DNA from: Oreohelix idahoensis
Taxonomy: Eukaryota; Mollusca; Gastropoda; Stylommatophora; Oreohelicidae
Length of the DNA stretch: 64,000 nucleotides
Assembly (NCBI GenBank): GCA_024509875.1
Contig: JAMPIV010006394.1
Span: forward strand, 248,001-312,000
Direction: 5' to 3'
The notes under the pieces were generated by a model. That model was not told where the DNA came from and searched no databases. It was given only the letters and a program-made list of their open reading frames with translations. Shown in pieces: positions 44,276 through 55,643 of this stretch. A program made the position numbers and the translations under genes. How positions within the stretch are numbered: position 1 is the stretch's first letter; the number at the start of each line of letters is the position of its first letter.

Positions 44276-45510
44276 AGCAGTCTTACGTATAGACCGATAT
44301 TCCGTATATAAACCGATATTCCGCGTACAGTGTGACACATAGATATTCTAAGTACCATGTGATATACATATATTAGAAATTTGGAATAAAACACATACAT
44401 TACTCTAAGTATGGTATGACGCACAGAGAATATTGCAAGTATAGAATGATGCACACAGGATAAATCCAAACATGTTATGATACACCGAGGATTTTCCGAG
44501 TACAGAGGATGTTACAATTATGGCATGATACACTGCCGAGAAATAAATTACGGCTATGCGCCTACAACGATAGATATGGTTTCTGAGCAAGGGGAAAAAC
44601 CAGAGGCAGATGGATATAAATCCTACAACAAAACGGACTCACAGCAGCCAATGCCACACGCCTGGCTCAAGTACGCAAACTTCAGCTAACCACTAGCTTC
44701 ACAGAATCAGTGAAACAAAAGAGGAAAGTTGTAGTAGTAGTAGTACAATGAGGATAGTCCCAGGTATGGTATGACACGCTAAGAATTGTCCAAGTACCGC
44801 ATTATACTCATAGGATATTATACGGACGTTAAGATACTCAGATGATTTTCCAAACACTGCATGATACTCAGGATTTTCCAATTACGGTATGATACTCAGA
44901 GGATTTTTCAAGTACCGCATGATACACAGAGAATTTTTCGAGTACCACATGATACTCAGGATTTTTCAATTACGGTATGATACTCAGATGATTTTCAAAA
45001 CACTGCATGATACTCAGAGGATTTTCCAAGTACGACATGATACTCAGGATTTTCCAAGTATCACGTGGTACTCAGGATTTTCCAATTACGGTATGATACT
45101 CAGAGAATTTTTCAAGTACCGCATGATATACCGAGGATTTTTCGAGTACCACATGATACTCAGGATTTTCCAAGTACCACATGATACTCACCAATTACGG
45201 TATGATACTCAGAGGATTTTTCAAGTACAGCACGATACACAGGGGATCTTTCAAATACGGCATGATACTCAGAGGTTATTATAAGGACGGTATGATACAC
45301 ATGGCATGATACACGTGAGATTTTCCAAGTACGCCATGATAATCAGTGGATATTACAATTATGGTATGATACATTGAGGATAGTTCAAGAATGGCATGAC
45401 ACAGAGAGGAGAGGAAATTACAAGTACGGTAAGATGCATTAAGGATATTCATGATATGGTATGATACTCAGAGAATATTCTAAGTATGGCATGCCACACA
45501 GAGCACTTTG
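44276..45510. repeat. Minisatellite, about 30-bp unit, irregular
   Basis: Units of 'atgatactcagaggattttc' + 'caagtacggc', strongest at 44880-45300 and diverged at both ends. About 44560-44760 is poorly related intervening sequence. Confidence 0.88.
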
Positions 45511-46246
45511 TAAGTACGTGGTCGTTGGCTTAAAATACAAAATAAAAGAAACGCGGGAGAGATCAGAGAAGGCGGCTTTTGAACGGCATGGCATGATGTG
45601 AGTACCAAAACTAAAATGTATGCAAATCCTAGTTAGATCGCCCTTTCATTACCCGGGATGCCAGACTATTAGATTACGACTTTCACATCAAGGCTATTCG
45701 TCTTTTAGAGGCCCTGTCAAATCGCGTGCTCAGTTTGAAAGGCAAAGGATGAGTAGAGAGGCGGAGAGATGACGTCAATGAGGACGATGGCTGAATATCT
45801 TATATAAGGGCAGAGTCGTGTGTTGGAAAGGAAAAAGGTTGAAAGGGTTGACAAATAGAGCGCTACCAACAATAAAGCCTCATCAGTCAGATGTGGGGAA
45901 ACCCCGGGAGGTTGCGACAGTGTGCAACATTTGATCGTGATATGAAAATAATTCAACAACAAATCCAAGAAGAACTGCAAAGTTAGCAGAAATGAAAAGG
46001 TAAAAATTAAGAAATCTCAAATAAATTGAATTGGAGAGACATGTTATCACCGAAATAACAGATAAAAAACAAACAACACAGAGAAACCATACTAGCAAAT
46101 ACAAATAAAAATCACTAAATGAAATTCTAGAGGACCTTCTACCAACAATAATCAACAAAACACTACATCAGCTGGAGACGACACAACAAGGAAACATTAC
46201 AAAGAAGACAAACCAAAAGCACACTCGAATCTACATTCCAGCTAGT
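45511..46246. other. Unassigned, possible LTR-like piece
   Basis: 'cttatataagggcagagtcg' (45798-45817) and 'aataaagcc' (about 45870) are spaced like a TATA box and poly(A) signal. No matching second copy is in the window, so no element is called. Confidence 0.35.
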
Positions 46247-46278
46247 AGTCCTTTCAAGGACTAGGCCTTTTCAGGGCT
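46247..46278 (+). repeat. Hairpin-pair repeat, copy 2
   Basis: Two abutting 16-nt hairpins: 46247-46262 AGTCCT-TTCA-AGGACT (perfect 6-bp stem) and 46263-46278 AGGCCT-TTTC-AGGGCT (one mismatch). Same histone stem-loop geometry as copy 1. The Gypsy-type element is inserted 22 bp downstream. Confidence 0.8.
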
Positions 46279-47175
46279 GCCAGCAAACTAGCGAGAACAT
46301 TGTCATGAAATATTCTAATCCACATATATAAATTATTAGGTAAATATGAAGCCTAACAAATAAAATTAATAAAGAGAAGAGCAATGGGAAAATAACAGTG
46401 CTGTCACAAAGAATGTACTCGAAATCCCCCTTGTTTTCTGCTTCGTCTGCAAATTGTAACGCTTTCACGTTGATATAAAAGCTTACTGTATTATTACCCG
46501 CCTTCTTCAATGAAACGTGTGCTGCATTTCTAAGAAAAACATTGAGACGTACTGCGTAATGACCTAAATTAATCCTAACATTAATTATACCGCGTTACCA
46601 AAACGAACGAACAGATGGACAAAAGGATAAAGAGAGAGGGGAGGGCTGAAAATCAGGAACGCATGCAACACGCGTCGCGCGATACACAAATGCTGCCATC
46701 ACGCGTGTAAGTCTACATGCACTAATTTTTTTTTCAGACGGACAGTGATAAAATACACTACCCTTTCCCAGAGTTAGGTTTATAAATCATAAAAAACTCT
46801 TATTAGAAAAGATAACATTAGATGGGTTTACGGTTGAAAACATAACAGTACCCAGACAGCACATCTTCGAAACAGGAGGTAGAAGAAATTGCATATTTTG
46901 AATGCAGCCACGTAGCTCCTTTAAATTTGTATTTTTGGGTTCCTTAGGGCTTGCTGACAAATAATATGTAAAACGTTACGCAAATAGTCCAGGAATTAAT
47001 AAATTATACCCAAAATAAAATATTGGGGGTGCCTGACAGCATAAAATCATTTCTGCTCATAAGATTTTTTTTTAACGTGTTTGAAAAAAAATTTACGTTA
47101 CAGAAATAGCCTACCATGTAAACTCCAAATTGATTGGAGCGCAACAAATGAAAGCCTAACCACGATTGGTCGGGC

Positions 47176-47183
47176 TATAAATA
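47176..47183 (+). promoter_or_regulatory. LTR TATA box
   Basis: TATAAATA, conserved in the other LTR at 53787-53794. Confidence 0.6.
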
Positions 47184-47359
47184 CTATCTTGGTTGTTAGG
47201 GGAAACGGGGAAAGGTAACATTTTTTCAAACACTTGTCGAAACGGGGCTCATTGGTCAGACTCGCTGATATACACACTTGGGAGCGTTAGTTCGAAACCA
47301 CTTGTTTAGAATAAGCTTGATAAAGCATCAGTGCGTTGAAGCCAGCTTATATTTGGCTA

Positions 47360-47365
47360 AATAAA
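47360..47365 (+). terminator. LTR poly(A) signal
   Basis: AATAAA in 'ggctaaataaaagcctgg', about 180 bp after the TATA box and kept in all three LTR copies. Confidence 0.55.
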
Positions 47366-48717
47366 AGCCTGGAAGATAAGCAGATGGGAATTTGTGCCAG
47401 TTTGTGCCAGAATTCATTGCTAATCAACGTATCTGTGTTTATTCGTATGAATTGTGGTAAGCTTGAACCATTCAATATCTTTTAATGAAAATTGAATGTG
47501 AATTGTTGATTTATGCCTGTATATATATGTGTAGTTCAGTGGCCAACGTGAGGTAAAGCCTGTAATGCTCCAGCCTGAACAGAGGGTGTCGGAGAGAAGT
47601 AAAACGGCATGGAATGGCCAAACAGTACACTGACACCTGGATGATTGACTAGAAAGAAATAATGCTGGAAGTGCAGAGGCGTAGTAACCATTAAGAAGGG
47701 TAATACTGGAATAAAGTATTTCAAATGAAGCTGACAGTTGGCCTAATGCTCTGAACTCAATGTTTGTGCTGTGTTGTGATCAGTGTAACAAGAGAGTTTA
47801 AGTTAGTTATGAAGTAGAAGGTACATCCTTCTTGATTTCAGGGACAGTGGTCTTGATGGTACTGAGCAGCACCTGGTCAGAGCTTTGCTGAATCCAGTGT
47901 CGGACAGCATACTCCTTGGTCCTTTTAGCTATCAGTGAGGTGTCTCCAGAGCCCAGAGGAGAATTCGAGCAGAGGAGTCCTTTCCTGCCGCCATCACGCC
48001 AGATAAGCTAACTTGGCCAGCTGAGCTCAACATTATGTCCCCTCATCTTGAACTGACTTTGTAAAATTAACATTAAGAGGGGAATTTACTTGTCTTAAAA
48101 TCAGGAACTGTGAACATCTCCAATACTAGTCCCTAAAGACAAACTATTGAAGTCATGATGACAAATACCAACAGAGCTTGAACAAAACAAAACCAGTATT
48201 ACCTCATTTTACTACTACACAACTGACACACATAGAACATTTGTAATAATATATGTCACTACAATATTCATATTAAATACATTCTGTACATAACTTGTAA
48301 TTTAAATTGCTTGTGATTCCTGGTTCCCTTGTAGTTGAATCAGGACACATATTCATTCATGCCAGTAATGAATACATATTGTTATTTGAAAAGTTTACGA
48401 GTGACTTCTTTAAGATATTCTCATAGAGTTTATATGTATGTGAGTGTCACAGTATTGTCAAGAGTAGTGGATTAAATTAAATTGTTTATCTGTCTGTTGT
48501 TGTGACTTACACTTCATCATACACATACCCTAGACACATAACGTAGTCATCACACTATTCCAGAATAATTCTGACTGAGATATAGAGATATGTGGTAGCA
48601 AGTAAGGTTATCTATAATACACTACTCTTAATAGATATAGATACCTTCACAGCTGATCTCAGTCAGTACACTAAGTCCCCTATAAATATTTATAACATCC
48701 CACTTCACCACATATAT

Positions 48718-48735
48718 TGGGGTCTCGCTCTTGGG
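48718..48735 (+). promoter_or_regulatory. Possible primer-binding site
   Basis: 'tggggtctcgctcttggg' starts with TGG about 5 bp after the LTR, as expected for pairing with a tRNA 3' end (CCA). The tRNA was not identified. Confidence 0.4.
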
Positions 48736-48904
48736 ATTTTGAATCTTTACCTATTAAAAATATTGGGGGTAATTCACTTCAGGGAATATAAGAATTAAAA
48801 GGTATCCTTGGGTGGAATTGAATAAGGTTGAGCTCACGGTGCCTGTGTTGTCCATTAGAGATTGAATTGTTGGTTAGACATTGTATAAATTTACATGATA
48901 GACA

Positions 48905-50575
48905 ATGGCGGACCTGGCCAAATTTCGATCTGCTGCGGTTCAGACTGCAAAAGAGTTAGGATTAGATGGGCAAGTTATGGTTGCCTATGTCACGACGGAA
49001 TGTGACAAATTTATTGAACGTGAAGAAAGAAGATTAGAAAAAGAGGCCGAAAGAAAGTTAGAGGCTGAGACTAAGAGGTTGCAAGCTGAGGCTGAGACTA
49101 AGAGGTTGCAGATTGAGGCTGACAAAGAGGCTAAGAAATTGGAGGCAGAAAGAGAAGACAAAAGATTAGCTACAGAAAGAGAAGCCGAGGAAAGAAGACA
49201 GGCTGCAGAAAGGGAAGAGAGGAAATTAGCTGCAGAAAGGGAAGCAGAAGATAAAAGATTACAAAGGGAACATGAGTTACGACTAAGGGAGTTTGAGTTT
49301 CAGGGCCATGCTCCTGAAAATGGTGCCAGTCCCTTTGCCTCTGATGCCACTGCTAGCCAAGGAGCCTCAACCTCAGCTATGAATTTTCATTTAGATCATT
49401 TTGTTGAGAAAGACGATGATATAGAGAGCTACCTAAATAGGTATGAGCTATTAGCTACCACGTATGGGTTAGAGAGAGAAAGGTGGAGCTTAAAGTTATC
49501 TCAGGGACTTCGTGGGGCAGCTTATGAAGTTTTTGCAAAAATGAGCAGAGGTGATCAGGAAAATTATGACATGCTAAAGCAGGCTCTTTTGTTAAGGTAT
49601 GAAAAGAATGCAGAGTTTTACAGGAAAAAATGTAGGAATGCTAAACTACTGTCAGGTGAAACCTATCACCAGTTCTCTGCACGAATAGAGACATACTTGG
49701 AGAAATGGACTTCTCTGGGGAAAACCCAAGATCTTAAGGAAATGGTCCTTATAGAGCAACTAAGAGAGTCCATGGCTCCAGACCTGAGAAAGTTTCTCAT
49801 GGAACAAGGTGCAGAGAGGCTGGGTGAGTTGCTAAATGTTGCTGAAAGGTATCAAGCAGCTCAAGCAGAGGTAACAGGTAATAAAAAGAAACAAGTGGAT
49901 AACTTTAGGGCACCACAGAACTTTAATAAATTTGATCCTAAGGATCAAAATAAAGGTAAGCACCAATTTGATAGGCCACGGTATGACAATAAAAATAAAT
50001 TCCCACAATTCAATGAAAGGAAATATGATGAAAGAAAATCTTTCAACCAAGGAAAAAGGTGGTGTAAAAATTGTCAGATGGACAATCATGACACTGACCG
50101 TTGCAGAAGGAAACCTGTGTATATGGCAACCCTTGAGGTCAGGTCGACCTCAAGACAGGAGGAGGATATTATGTTAGATACCACTCCAGAAGAGATGAGG
50201 AAGGCACAGGCTGGGGATAAAACACTCAAGCCTTGTTTCAGAAAATTGTCAACTTGTCATACAACTCCAGGCAAGGGAGATTTTTACATGAAAACCAAGT
50301 TGATGTATAGGAAGACTGGAGCTAGATCCAAAGGTCACGGACAGCTGGTTCTTCCAAAAAGATATAGGGCAGACTTAATAAGGAGCCTACATGTGAAACC
50401 AGATGGGGACCATGAGAAGATAGGTACCATCATTCAAAAGGTGGCTCATAATTATTATTGGCCCAAAGCAAGATGGGACATTGAGAATTTTGTAGAAAGG
50501 TGTAGCATAGCACATGAGGGAACACCCACAAGTGGGAACATTGATCAGGACCTGGACACGCCGGGGCAAAATTAG
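48905..50575 (+). CDS. gag, fused in frame to a pre-integrase remnant
   Basis: An open frame of 556 codons starts at the ATG of MADLAKFRSAAVQTAK. Residues about 38-130 are a charged coiled coil (repeats like EAETKRLQAEAETKRLQ). Residues about 160-330 form a capsid-type gag domain (DIESYLNRYELLATTYGLE, YHQFSARIETYLEKW). Residues about 390-402 are a zinc knuckle CKNCQMDNHDTDRC (CX2CX4HX4C). From about residue 425 the frame continues as pre-integrase sequence (GQLVLPKRYRADLIRSLH, then HNYYWPKARWDIENFVERC), a decayed HHCC zinc-binding domain. No D[ST]GA protease motif lies between. Gag assembles particles; the fusion tail is a deletion product. No stops interrupt it, unlike the rest of pol. Confidence 0.88.
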   Translation: MADLAKFRSAAVQTAKELGLDGQVMVAYVTTECDKFIEREERRLEKEAERKLEAETKRLQAEAETKRLQIEADKEAKKLEAEREDKRLATEREAEERRQAAEREERKLAAEREAEDKRLQREHELRLREFEFQGHAPENGASPFASDATASQGASTSAMNFHLDHFVEKDDDIESYLNRYELLATTYGLERERWSLKLSQGLRGAAYEVFAKMSRGDQENYDMLKQALLLRYEKNAEFYRKKCRNAKLLSGETYHQFSARIETYLEKWTSLGKTQDLKEMVLIEQLRESMAPDLRKFLMEQGAERLGELLNVAERYQAAQAEVTGNKKKQVDNFRAPQNFNKFDPKDQNKGKHQFDRPRYDNKNKFPQFNERKYDERKSFNQGKRWCKNCQMDNHDTDRCRRKPVYMATLEVRSTSRQEEDIMLDTTPEEMRKAQAGDKTLKPCFRKLSTCHTTPGKGDFYMKTKLMYRKTGARSKGHGQLVLPKRYRADLIRSLHVKPDGDHEKIGTIIQKVAHNYYWPKARWDIENFVERCSIAHEGTPTSGNIDQDLDTPGQN

Positions 50576-50929
50576 GCCTGATAATAAAAAGAAAAATAGA
50601 TTTGATAAAGTGGACCAAATGGAATGGGAAGCCCCTTTTCACGGACAAGCTTCACTTAACTGTTTTACAATGGCCACTATGCGGAGAGTGCAAAAAGATG
50701 TCTTACCCCAGGATAAGCCGACAATCCCTCAATCGGACTTAAACAAACTGGAGGAAGAAGATGTAGAGAGGAAATCTCTCATCAAGATTTTTAAGTGGGG
50801 AGAAAGCCCCAAAAGAAAAATTGGTAGCGGTCGTTTTGTGAATGATAATTCTGGGAGGAAAAATCATCACTATAAAGCTTCGAGTGGAAGAGACCATACC
50901 GGTGCATGGACAAATAGGTCCACACAATA
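50576..50929 (+). other. Sequence in place of the integrase core
   Basis: Integrase D,D-35-E motifs are absent. A frame at 50514-50930 reads basic, Asn/Lys-rich sequence of no known family (for example RRVQKDVLPQDKPTIPQSD). It may be unrelated DNA captured in an internal rearrangement of the element. Confidence 0.5.
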
Positions 50930-51376
50930 AAAGGTCCACTTGAAGCTTTGTTAAGAACGTGGACTGATGAAAAGGCAGAGGAAAACATTACATCTTCATA
51001 CCAATATGTGAATGAGCTGACCACTCGGTTAAAAACTGGCTGGAAACTTGCCAATGAAAATTTGAAACAAGCCAGGAAGAAACATGCTGCCTATTATAAC
51101 AGGAAGGCGAAAGACAGAAATTTGGCTGTGGGAGAGAAAGTACTGCTTCTTTTGCCTGGGAGTCAGAATAAGTTACAAATTGGATGGCAGGGTCCATATA
51201 CAGTTCTAGAGAAGGTGTCTAGAACAAATTATAAGATAGATAAGAAGGGGAAAGAAAAAAATCTATCATGTGAATCTCCTGAAGAAATATTTGGAAAGAG
51301 AACATCAGGAAGAGACACACTTGTTGACCTTGTCCATCGCCATGGAGATGAAAAAGGAACCACTTTCATCATTTGA
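50930..51376 (+). pseudogene. Integrase C-terminal domain remnant
   Basis: Starting at GPLEALLRTWTDEKAEEN, then ANENLKQARKKHAAYYNRKA, VGEKVLLLLPGS and WQGPYTVLEKVSRTNYKI. The last is the GPY/F module that ends Gypsy integrases. In the overlapping frame (from 51270) NLLKKYLEREHQEE leads towards the RT region, as in Gmr1-like proteins. Confidence 0.85.
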
Positions 51377-52100
51377 ATATCCATTACACCCCTGTGAGAC
51401 AGCAGCACAGGTGAAAATCAGTACACATTTAACGAAAACTCAGAAAGAGAGAGTGCAACAGGTTCTAAATAATCATGCAGAGGTGTTAAACAGACCGACC
51501 AGGGCATACAAACCTATTGGAATATGATATGAAACTGATAGACCCCCACAACCTGTCTGTATGAAACCATATTCGATTCCGTTTGCTAAGGAAAAAGCTT
51601 TGAAGGAAGAGATAGACTATCTATTGAAGGAAGGAATTATTTCGCACAGTGAGTCTTCGTATAGTTCCGGTGTTGTACTCTTAAGGAAGCCCTCGGGAGA
51701 ACATAGACTCTGTATAGATTACAGGAGACTGAATGCTATTACAGAAGGACAGGTGGATCCATTGCCGGATACAAATCAGCTGTTTGCCAGACAAAATAAA
51801 GCTAAATAATTCTCAAAAGTGGATCTGAGTAAAGGATACTATCAGATTCCAGTAAAGCCTGAGGTTAGACCATACCTAGCTTTTAGTACCTCAGAAGGAC
51901 ACTATGAGTTTAATAGATTGCCATTTGGATTGAAGAATGCGCCTAGTGTCTTCTCTAGAATGATGAGAAAATTATTGGATCCTCTGAATAATCCCTGTAT
52001 AACAAATTTTATGGATGATATCCTTATAGCAACAGAAACATTTGAGGAACACATTGACTCTCTGAACATGCTGTTTAATCGACTTAGGGAGGCAATTTAA
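51377..52100 (+). pseudogene. Reverse transcriptase domain, broken
   Basis: The pre-RT segment (TKTQKERVQQVLNNHAEVLN) ends at a stop near 51527. RT blocks follow: EIDYLLKEGIISHSESSYSS, HRLCIDYRRLNAIT (stop at 51809), VDLSKGYYQIPVKPE with the first catalytic aspartate, NRLPFGLKNAPSVFSRMM and NFMDDILIATE (FMDD catalytic motif; stop near 52100). Three stops preclude translation as one protein. Confidence 0.88.
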
Positions 52101-52850
52101 CAGCCCGTCCAACCAAATGTTGCGTTGGATGTAAAGAATTGGAATTTTTGGGACACACAGTTTATCAGGGAAATATGACCCCTGACCCAAAGAATTTAGA
52201 AAAACTACAGAAAGCCCCGAGACCACAAACCAAGAAGGACGTGAGATCCTTTGTCTCATTATGTGGTTTCTACCAGAAGTATATCAAGAACTATAATTCC
52301 ATATGTGCACCGTTAACTGAATTGACACGTAAAGGACTTCCAGATCGCATTACATGGACACCACAATGTGAAATGACTTACCAAGAATTGAAGGAAAAGC
52401 TCACAAGTAAACCCATTTTGAAATTACCTGACTTAAGTCAAGAATTCATAGTAAGGACGGATGCAAGTAATATTGGGTTAGGTGCAACTCTACTACAGAA
52501 ATCAGATGCATTGGATGGGGAATTAAGCCCAGTGGCATATGCTAGCAGAAAGTTGAATAAAGCTGAAATCAACTACTCAACTAGCGAAAAAAGAATGTCT
52601 TGCAGTAATATGGGCAATAAAGAAATTCAATATTTATCTATATGGGAAGGCATTTAAGTTGCAAACAGATCACAAACCTTTATCGTTTTTAGCACAGGCT
52701 AAGCATGAGAACTCTAGGTTACTCCGATGGTCTTTGCTTCTGGCTCCATATAATTTTAGCATTGAATATATATCTGGAAAAACCAATTTGGGAGCGGATT
52801 TTTTAAGCCGCCATCCGTGTGATGAGAATCACCGTAAACCCCAGAAATAA
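52101..52850 (+). pseudogene. RT connection and RNase H domain, frameshifted
   Basis: ELEFLGHTVYQGNMTPDPKN and the RFxxxCxxYQKYIKNY region are followed by RNase H: FIVRTDASNIGLGATLLQ (catalytic D), SPVAYASRKLNKAEINYS, a frameshift near 52595, then LQTDHKPLSFLAQ and KTNLGADFLSRHP. The stop at 52848-52850 is followed by the purine tract, so no integrase lies downstream. Confidence 0.88.
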
Positions 52851-52904
52851 TAATAAATTTCTCTATGTGTATATAGAATAAAGGACTGACATATAATGTC
52901 TGTT

Positions 52905-52917
52905 TTAAGAGGGGAGG
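52905..52917 (+). promoter_or_regulatory. Polypurine tract of the Gmr1-like element
   Basis: 'taagaggggaggtg'-type purine run directly against the 3' LTR. Confidence 0.7.
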
Positions 52918-55322
52918 TGTCATGCAATATTCTAATCCACATATATAAATTATTAGGTAAATATGAAGCCTAACAAATAAAATTAATAATGAGAAGAGCA
53001 ATGGTAAAATAACAGTGCTGTCACAAAGAATGTACTCGAAATCCCCCTTGTTTTCTGCTTCGTCTGCAAATTGTAACGCTTTCACGTTGATATAAAAGCT
53101 TACTGTATTATTACCCGCCTTCTTCAATGAAACGTGTGCTGCATTTCTAAGAAAAACATTGAGACGTACTGCGTAATGACCTAAATTAATCCTAACATTA
53201 ATTATACTGCGTTACCAAAACGAACGAACAGATGGACAAAAGGATAAAGAGAGAGGGGAGGGCTGAAAAATCAGGAACGCATGCAACACGCGTCGCGCGA
53301 TACACAAATGCTGCCATCACGCGTGTAAGTCTACATGCACTAATTTTTTTTCAGACGGACAGTGATAAAATACACTACCCTTTCCCAGAGTTAGGTTTAT
53401 AAATCATAAAAAACTCTATTAGAAAAGATAACATTAGATGGGTTTACGGTTGAAAACATAACAGTACCCAGACAGCACATCTTCGAAACAGGAGGTAGAA
53501 AATACATATTTTGAACGCAGCCACGTAGCTCTTTTAAATTTGGATATTTGGGTTCCTTAGGGCTTGCTGACAAATAATATGTAAAACGTTACGCAAATAG
53601 TCCAGGAATTAATAAATTATACCCAAAATAAAATATTGGGGGTGCCTGACAGCATAAAATCATTTCTGCTCATAAGATTTTTTTTAACGTGTTTGAAAAA
53701 AATTTACGTTACAGAAATAGCCTACCATGTAAACTCCAAATTGATTGGAGCGCAACAAATGAAAGCCTAACCACGATTGGTCGGGCTATAAATACTATCT
53801 TGGTTGTTAGGGGAAACGGGGACAGGTAACATTTTTTCAAACACTTGTCGAAACGGGGCTCATTGGTCAGACTCGCTGATATACACACTTGGGAGCGTTA
53901 GTTCGAAACCACTTGTTTAAATAAGATTGATAAAGCATCAGTGCGTTGAAGCCAGCTTATATTTGGCTAAATAAAAAGCCTGGAAGATAAGCAGATGGGA
54001 ATTTGTGCCAGTTTGTGCCAGAATTCATTGCTAATCAACGTATCTGTGTTTATTCGTATGAATTGTGGTAAGCTTGAACCATTCAATATCTTTTAATGAA
54101 AATTGAATGTGAATTGTTGATTTATGCCTGTATATATATGTGTAGTTCAGTGGCAAACGTGAGGTAAAGCCTATAATGCTCCAGCCTGAACAGAGGGTGT
54201 CGGAGAGAAGTAAAACGGCATGGATGGCCAAACAGTACACTGACACCTAGATGATTGACTAGAAAGAAATAATGCTGGAATTGCAGAGGCGTAGTAACCA
54301 TTAAGAAGGGTAATACTGGAATAAAGTATTTCAAATGAAGCTGACAGTTGGCCTAATGCTCTGAACTCAATGTTTGTGCTGTGTTGTGATCAGTGTAACA
54401 AGAGAGTTTAAGTTAGTTATGAAGTAGAAGGTACATCCTTCTTGATTTCAGGGACAGTGGTCTTGATGGTACTGAGCAGCACCTGGTCAGAGCTTTGCTG
54501 AATCCAGTGTCGGACAGCATACTCCTTGGTCCTTTTAGCTATCAGTGAGGTGTCTCCAGAGCCCAGAGGAGAATTCGAGCAGAGGAGTCCTTTCCTGCCG
54601 CCATCACGCCAGATAAGCTAACTTGGCCAGCTGAGCTCAACATTATGTCCCCTCATCTTGAACTGACTTTGTAAAATTAACATTAAGAGGGGAATTTACT
54701 TGTCTTAAAATCAGGAACTGTGAACATCTCCAATACTAGTCCCTAAAGACAAACTATTGAAGTCTTGATGACAAATACCAACAGAGCTTGAACAAAACAA
54801 AACCAGTATTACCTCATTTTACTACTACACAACTGACACACATAGAACATTTGTAATAATATATGTCACTACAATATTCATATTAAATACATTCTGTACA
54901 TAACTTGTAATTTAAATTGATTGTGATTCCTGGTTCCCTTGTAGTTGAATCAGGACACATATTCATTCATGCCAGTAATGAATAGATATTGTTATTTGAA
55001 AAGTTACGAGTGACTTCTTTAAGATATTCTCATAGAGTGTTATATGTATGTGAGTGTCACAGTGTTGTTAAGAGTAGTGGATTAAATTAAATTGTTTATC
55101 TGTCTGTTGTTGTGACTTACACTTCATCATACACATACCCTAGACACATAACGTAGTCATCACACTATTCCAGAATAATTCTGACGGAGATATATAGATA
55201 TGTGGTAGCAAGTAAGGTTATCTATAATACACTACTCTTAATAGATATAGATACCTTCACAGCTGATCTCAGTCAGTACACTAAGTCCCCTATAAATATT
55301 TATAACATCCCACTTCACCACA
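52918..55322 (+). repeat. 3' LTR of the Gmr1-like element
   Basis: Begins TGTCATGCAATATTC and ends 'cttcaccaca', followed by the AACAT target duplication. Differences from the 5' LTR are scattered substitutions and one-base indels. Confidence 0.92.
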
Positions 55323-55427
55323 AACATGTGGGACAACAACAACAATACATTTGCCAAAAAGAACACACATTGAATGACAAAAGCCACAATATATAGAACA
55401 TGCCAACGACTTCACACTTCAGCTAGG

Positions 55428-55459
55428 GGTCCTTCTCAGGACCAGCCCTTTTCAGGGCT
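55428..55459 (+). repeat. Hairpin-pair repeat, copy 3 (best conserved)
   Basis: 55428-55443 is GGTCCT-TCTC-AGGACC and 55444-55459 is AGCCCT-TTTC-AGGGCT, both with perfect 6-bp stems. The first fits the metazoan histone stem-loop consensus GGYYYTTYTNARRRCC at every position. Before the Gypsy insertion it lay about 154 bp downstream of copy 2. Confidence 0.82.
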
Positions 55460-55611
55460 AACATCGGCTCACCATCTAACACGAAGGAATCCCACAATAC
55501 ACCCCAATTATAACCAGAAGGTTGAACAGGGTATTATAAGCGCTATTTTTAAACAAAACGAGAATACAACAAGGGTTGGACAGGAAGTATCGACGGAATG
55601 TCTGCTGCTCC

Positions 55612-55643
55612 AGTCCTCTTCAGGACTGACCCTTTTCAGGGTT
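55612..55643 (+). repeat. Hairpin-pair repeat, copy 4
   Basis: 55612-55627 is AGTCCT-CTTC-AGGACT and 55628-55643 is GACCCT-TTTC-AGGGTT (one G-T wobble). A decayed third unit at 55671-55686 lies 27 nt later, exactly as in copy 1. Confidence 0.8.

Larger units (their letters stand above)
46301..48712 (+). repeat. 5' LTR of the Gmr1-like element
   Basis: Begins TGTCATGAAATATTC and ends 'cccacttcaccaca'. A TATA box at 47176-47183 and a poly(A) signal at 47360-47365 imply U3 of about 0.9 kb, short R and a long U5. Identical in layout to 52918-55322 and, with more differences, to 60136-62573. Confidence 0.92.
46301..55322 (+). mobile_element. Gypsy-type LTR retrotransposon, Gmr1-like order, defective
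   Basis: Complete 9.0 kb element with LTRs of 2,412 and 2,405 bp. A 5-bp target duplication AACAT lies at 46296-46300 and 55323-55327. Internal order: leader, gag, pre-integrase/zinc-finger remnant, integrase C-terminal remnant, RT, RNase H, purine tract. The integrase remnants lie upstream of RT, as in Ty1/copia and in the Gmr1-like group of Ty3/Gypsy, not in standard Gypsy. Protease and integrase core are missing and RT is broken, so this copy is non-autonomous. LTR divergence looks like 1-2% by eye, so the insertion is fairly young. Confidence 0.9.

Noticed and set aside
45798..45920. Separate LTR with TATA and poly(A) signals
   Set aside because: No second copy, no terminal TG/CA pair and no target duplication could be found.
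45860..45920. Hammerhead ribozyme (minus-strand 'ctgatgagg')
   Set aside because: The required GAAA core partner at proper spacing is missing.
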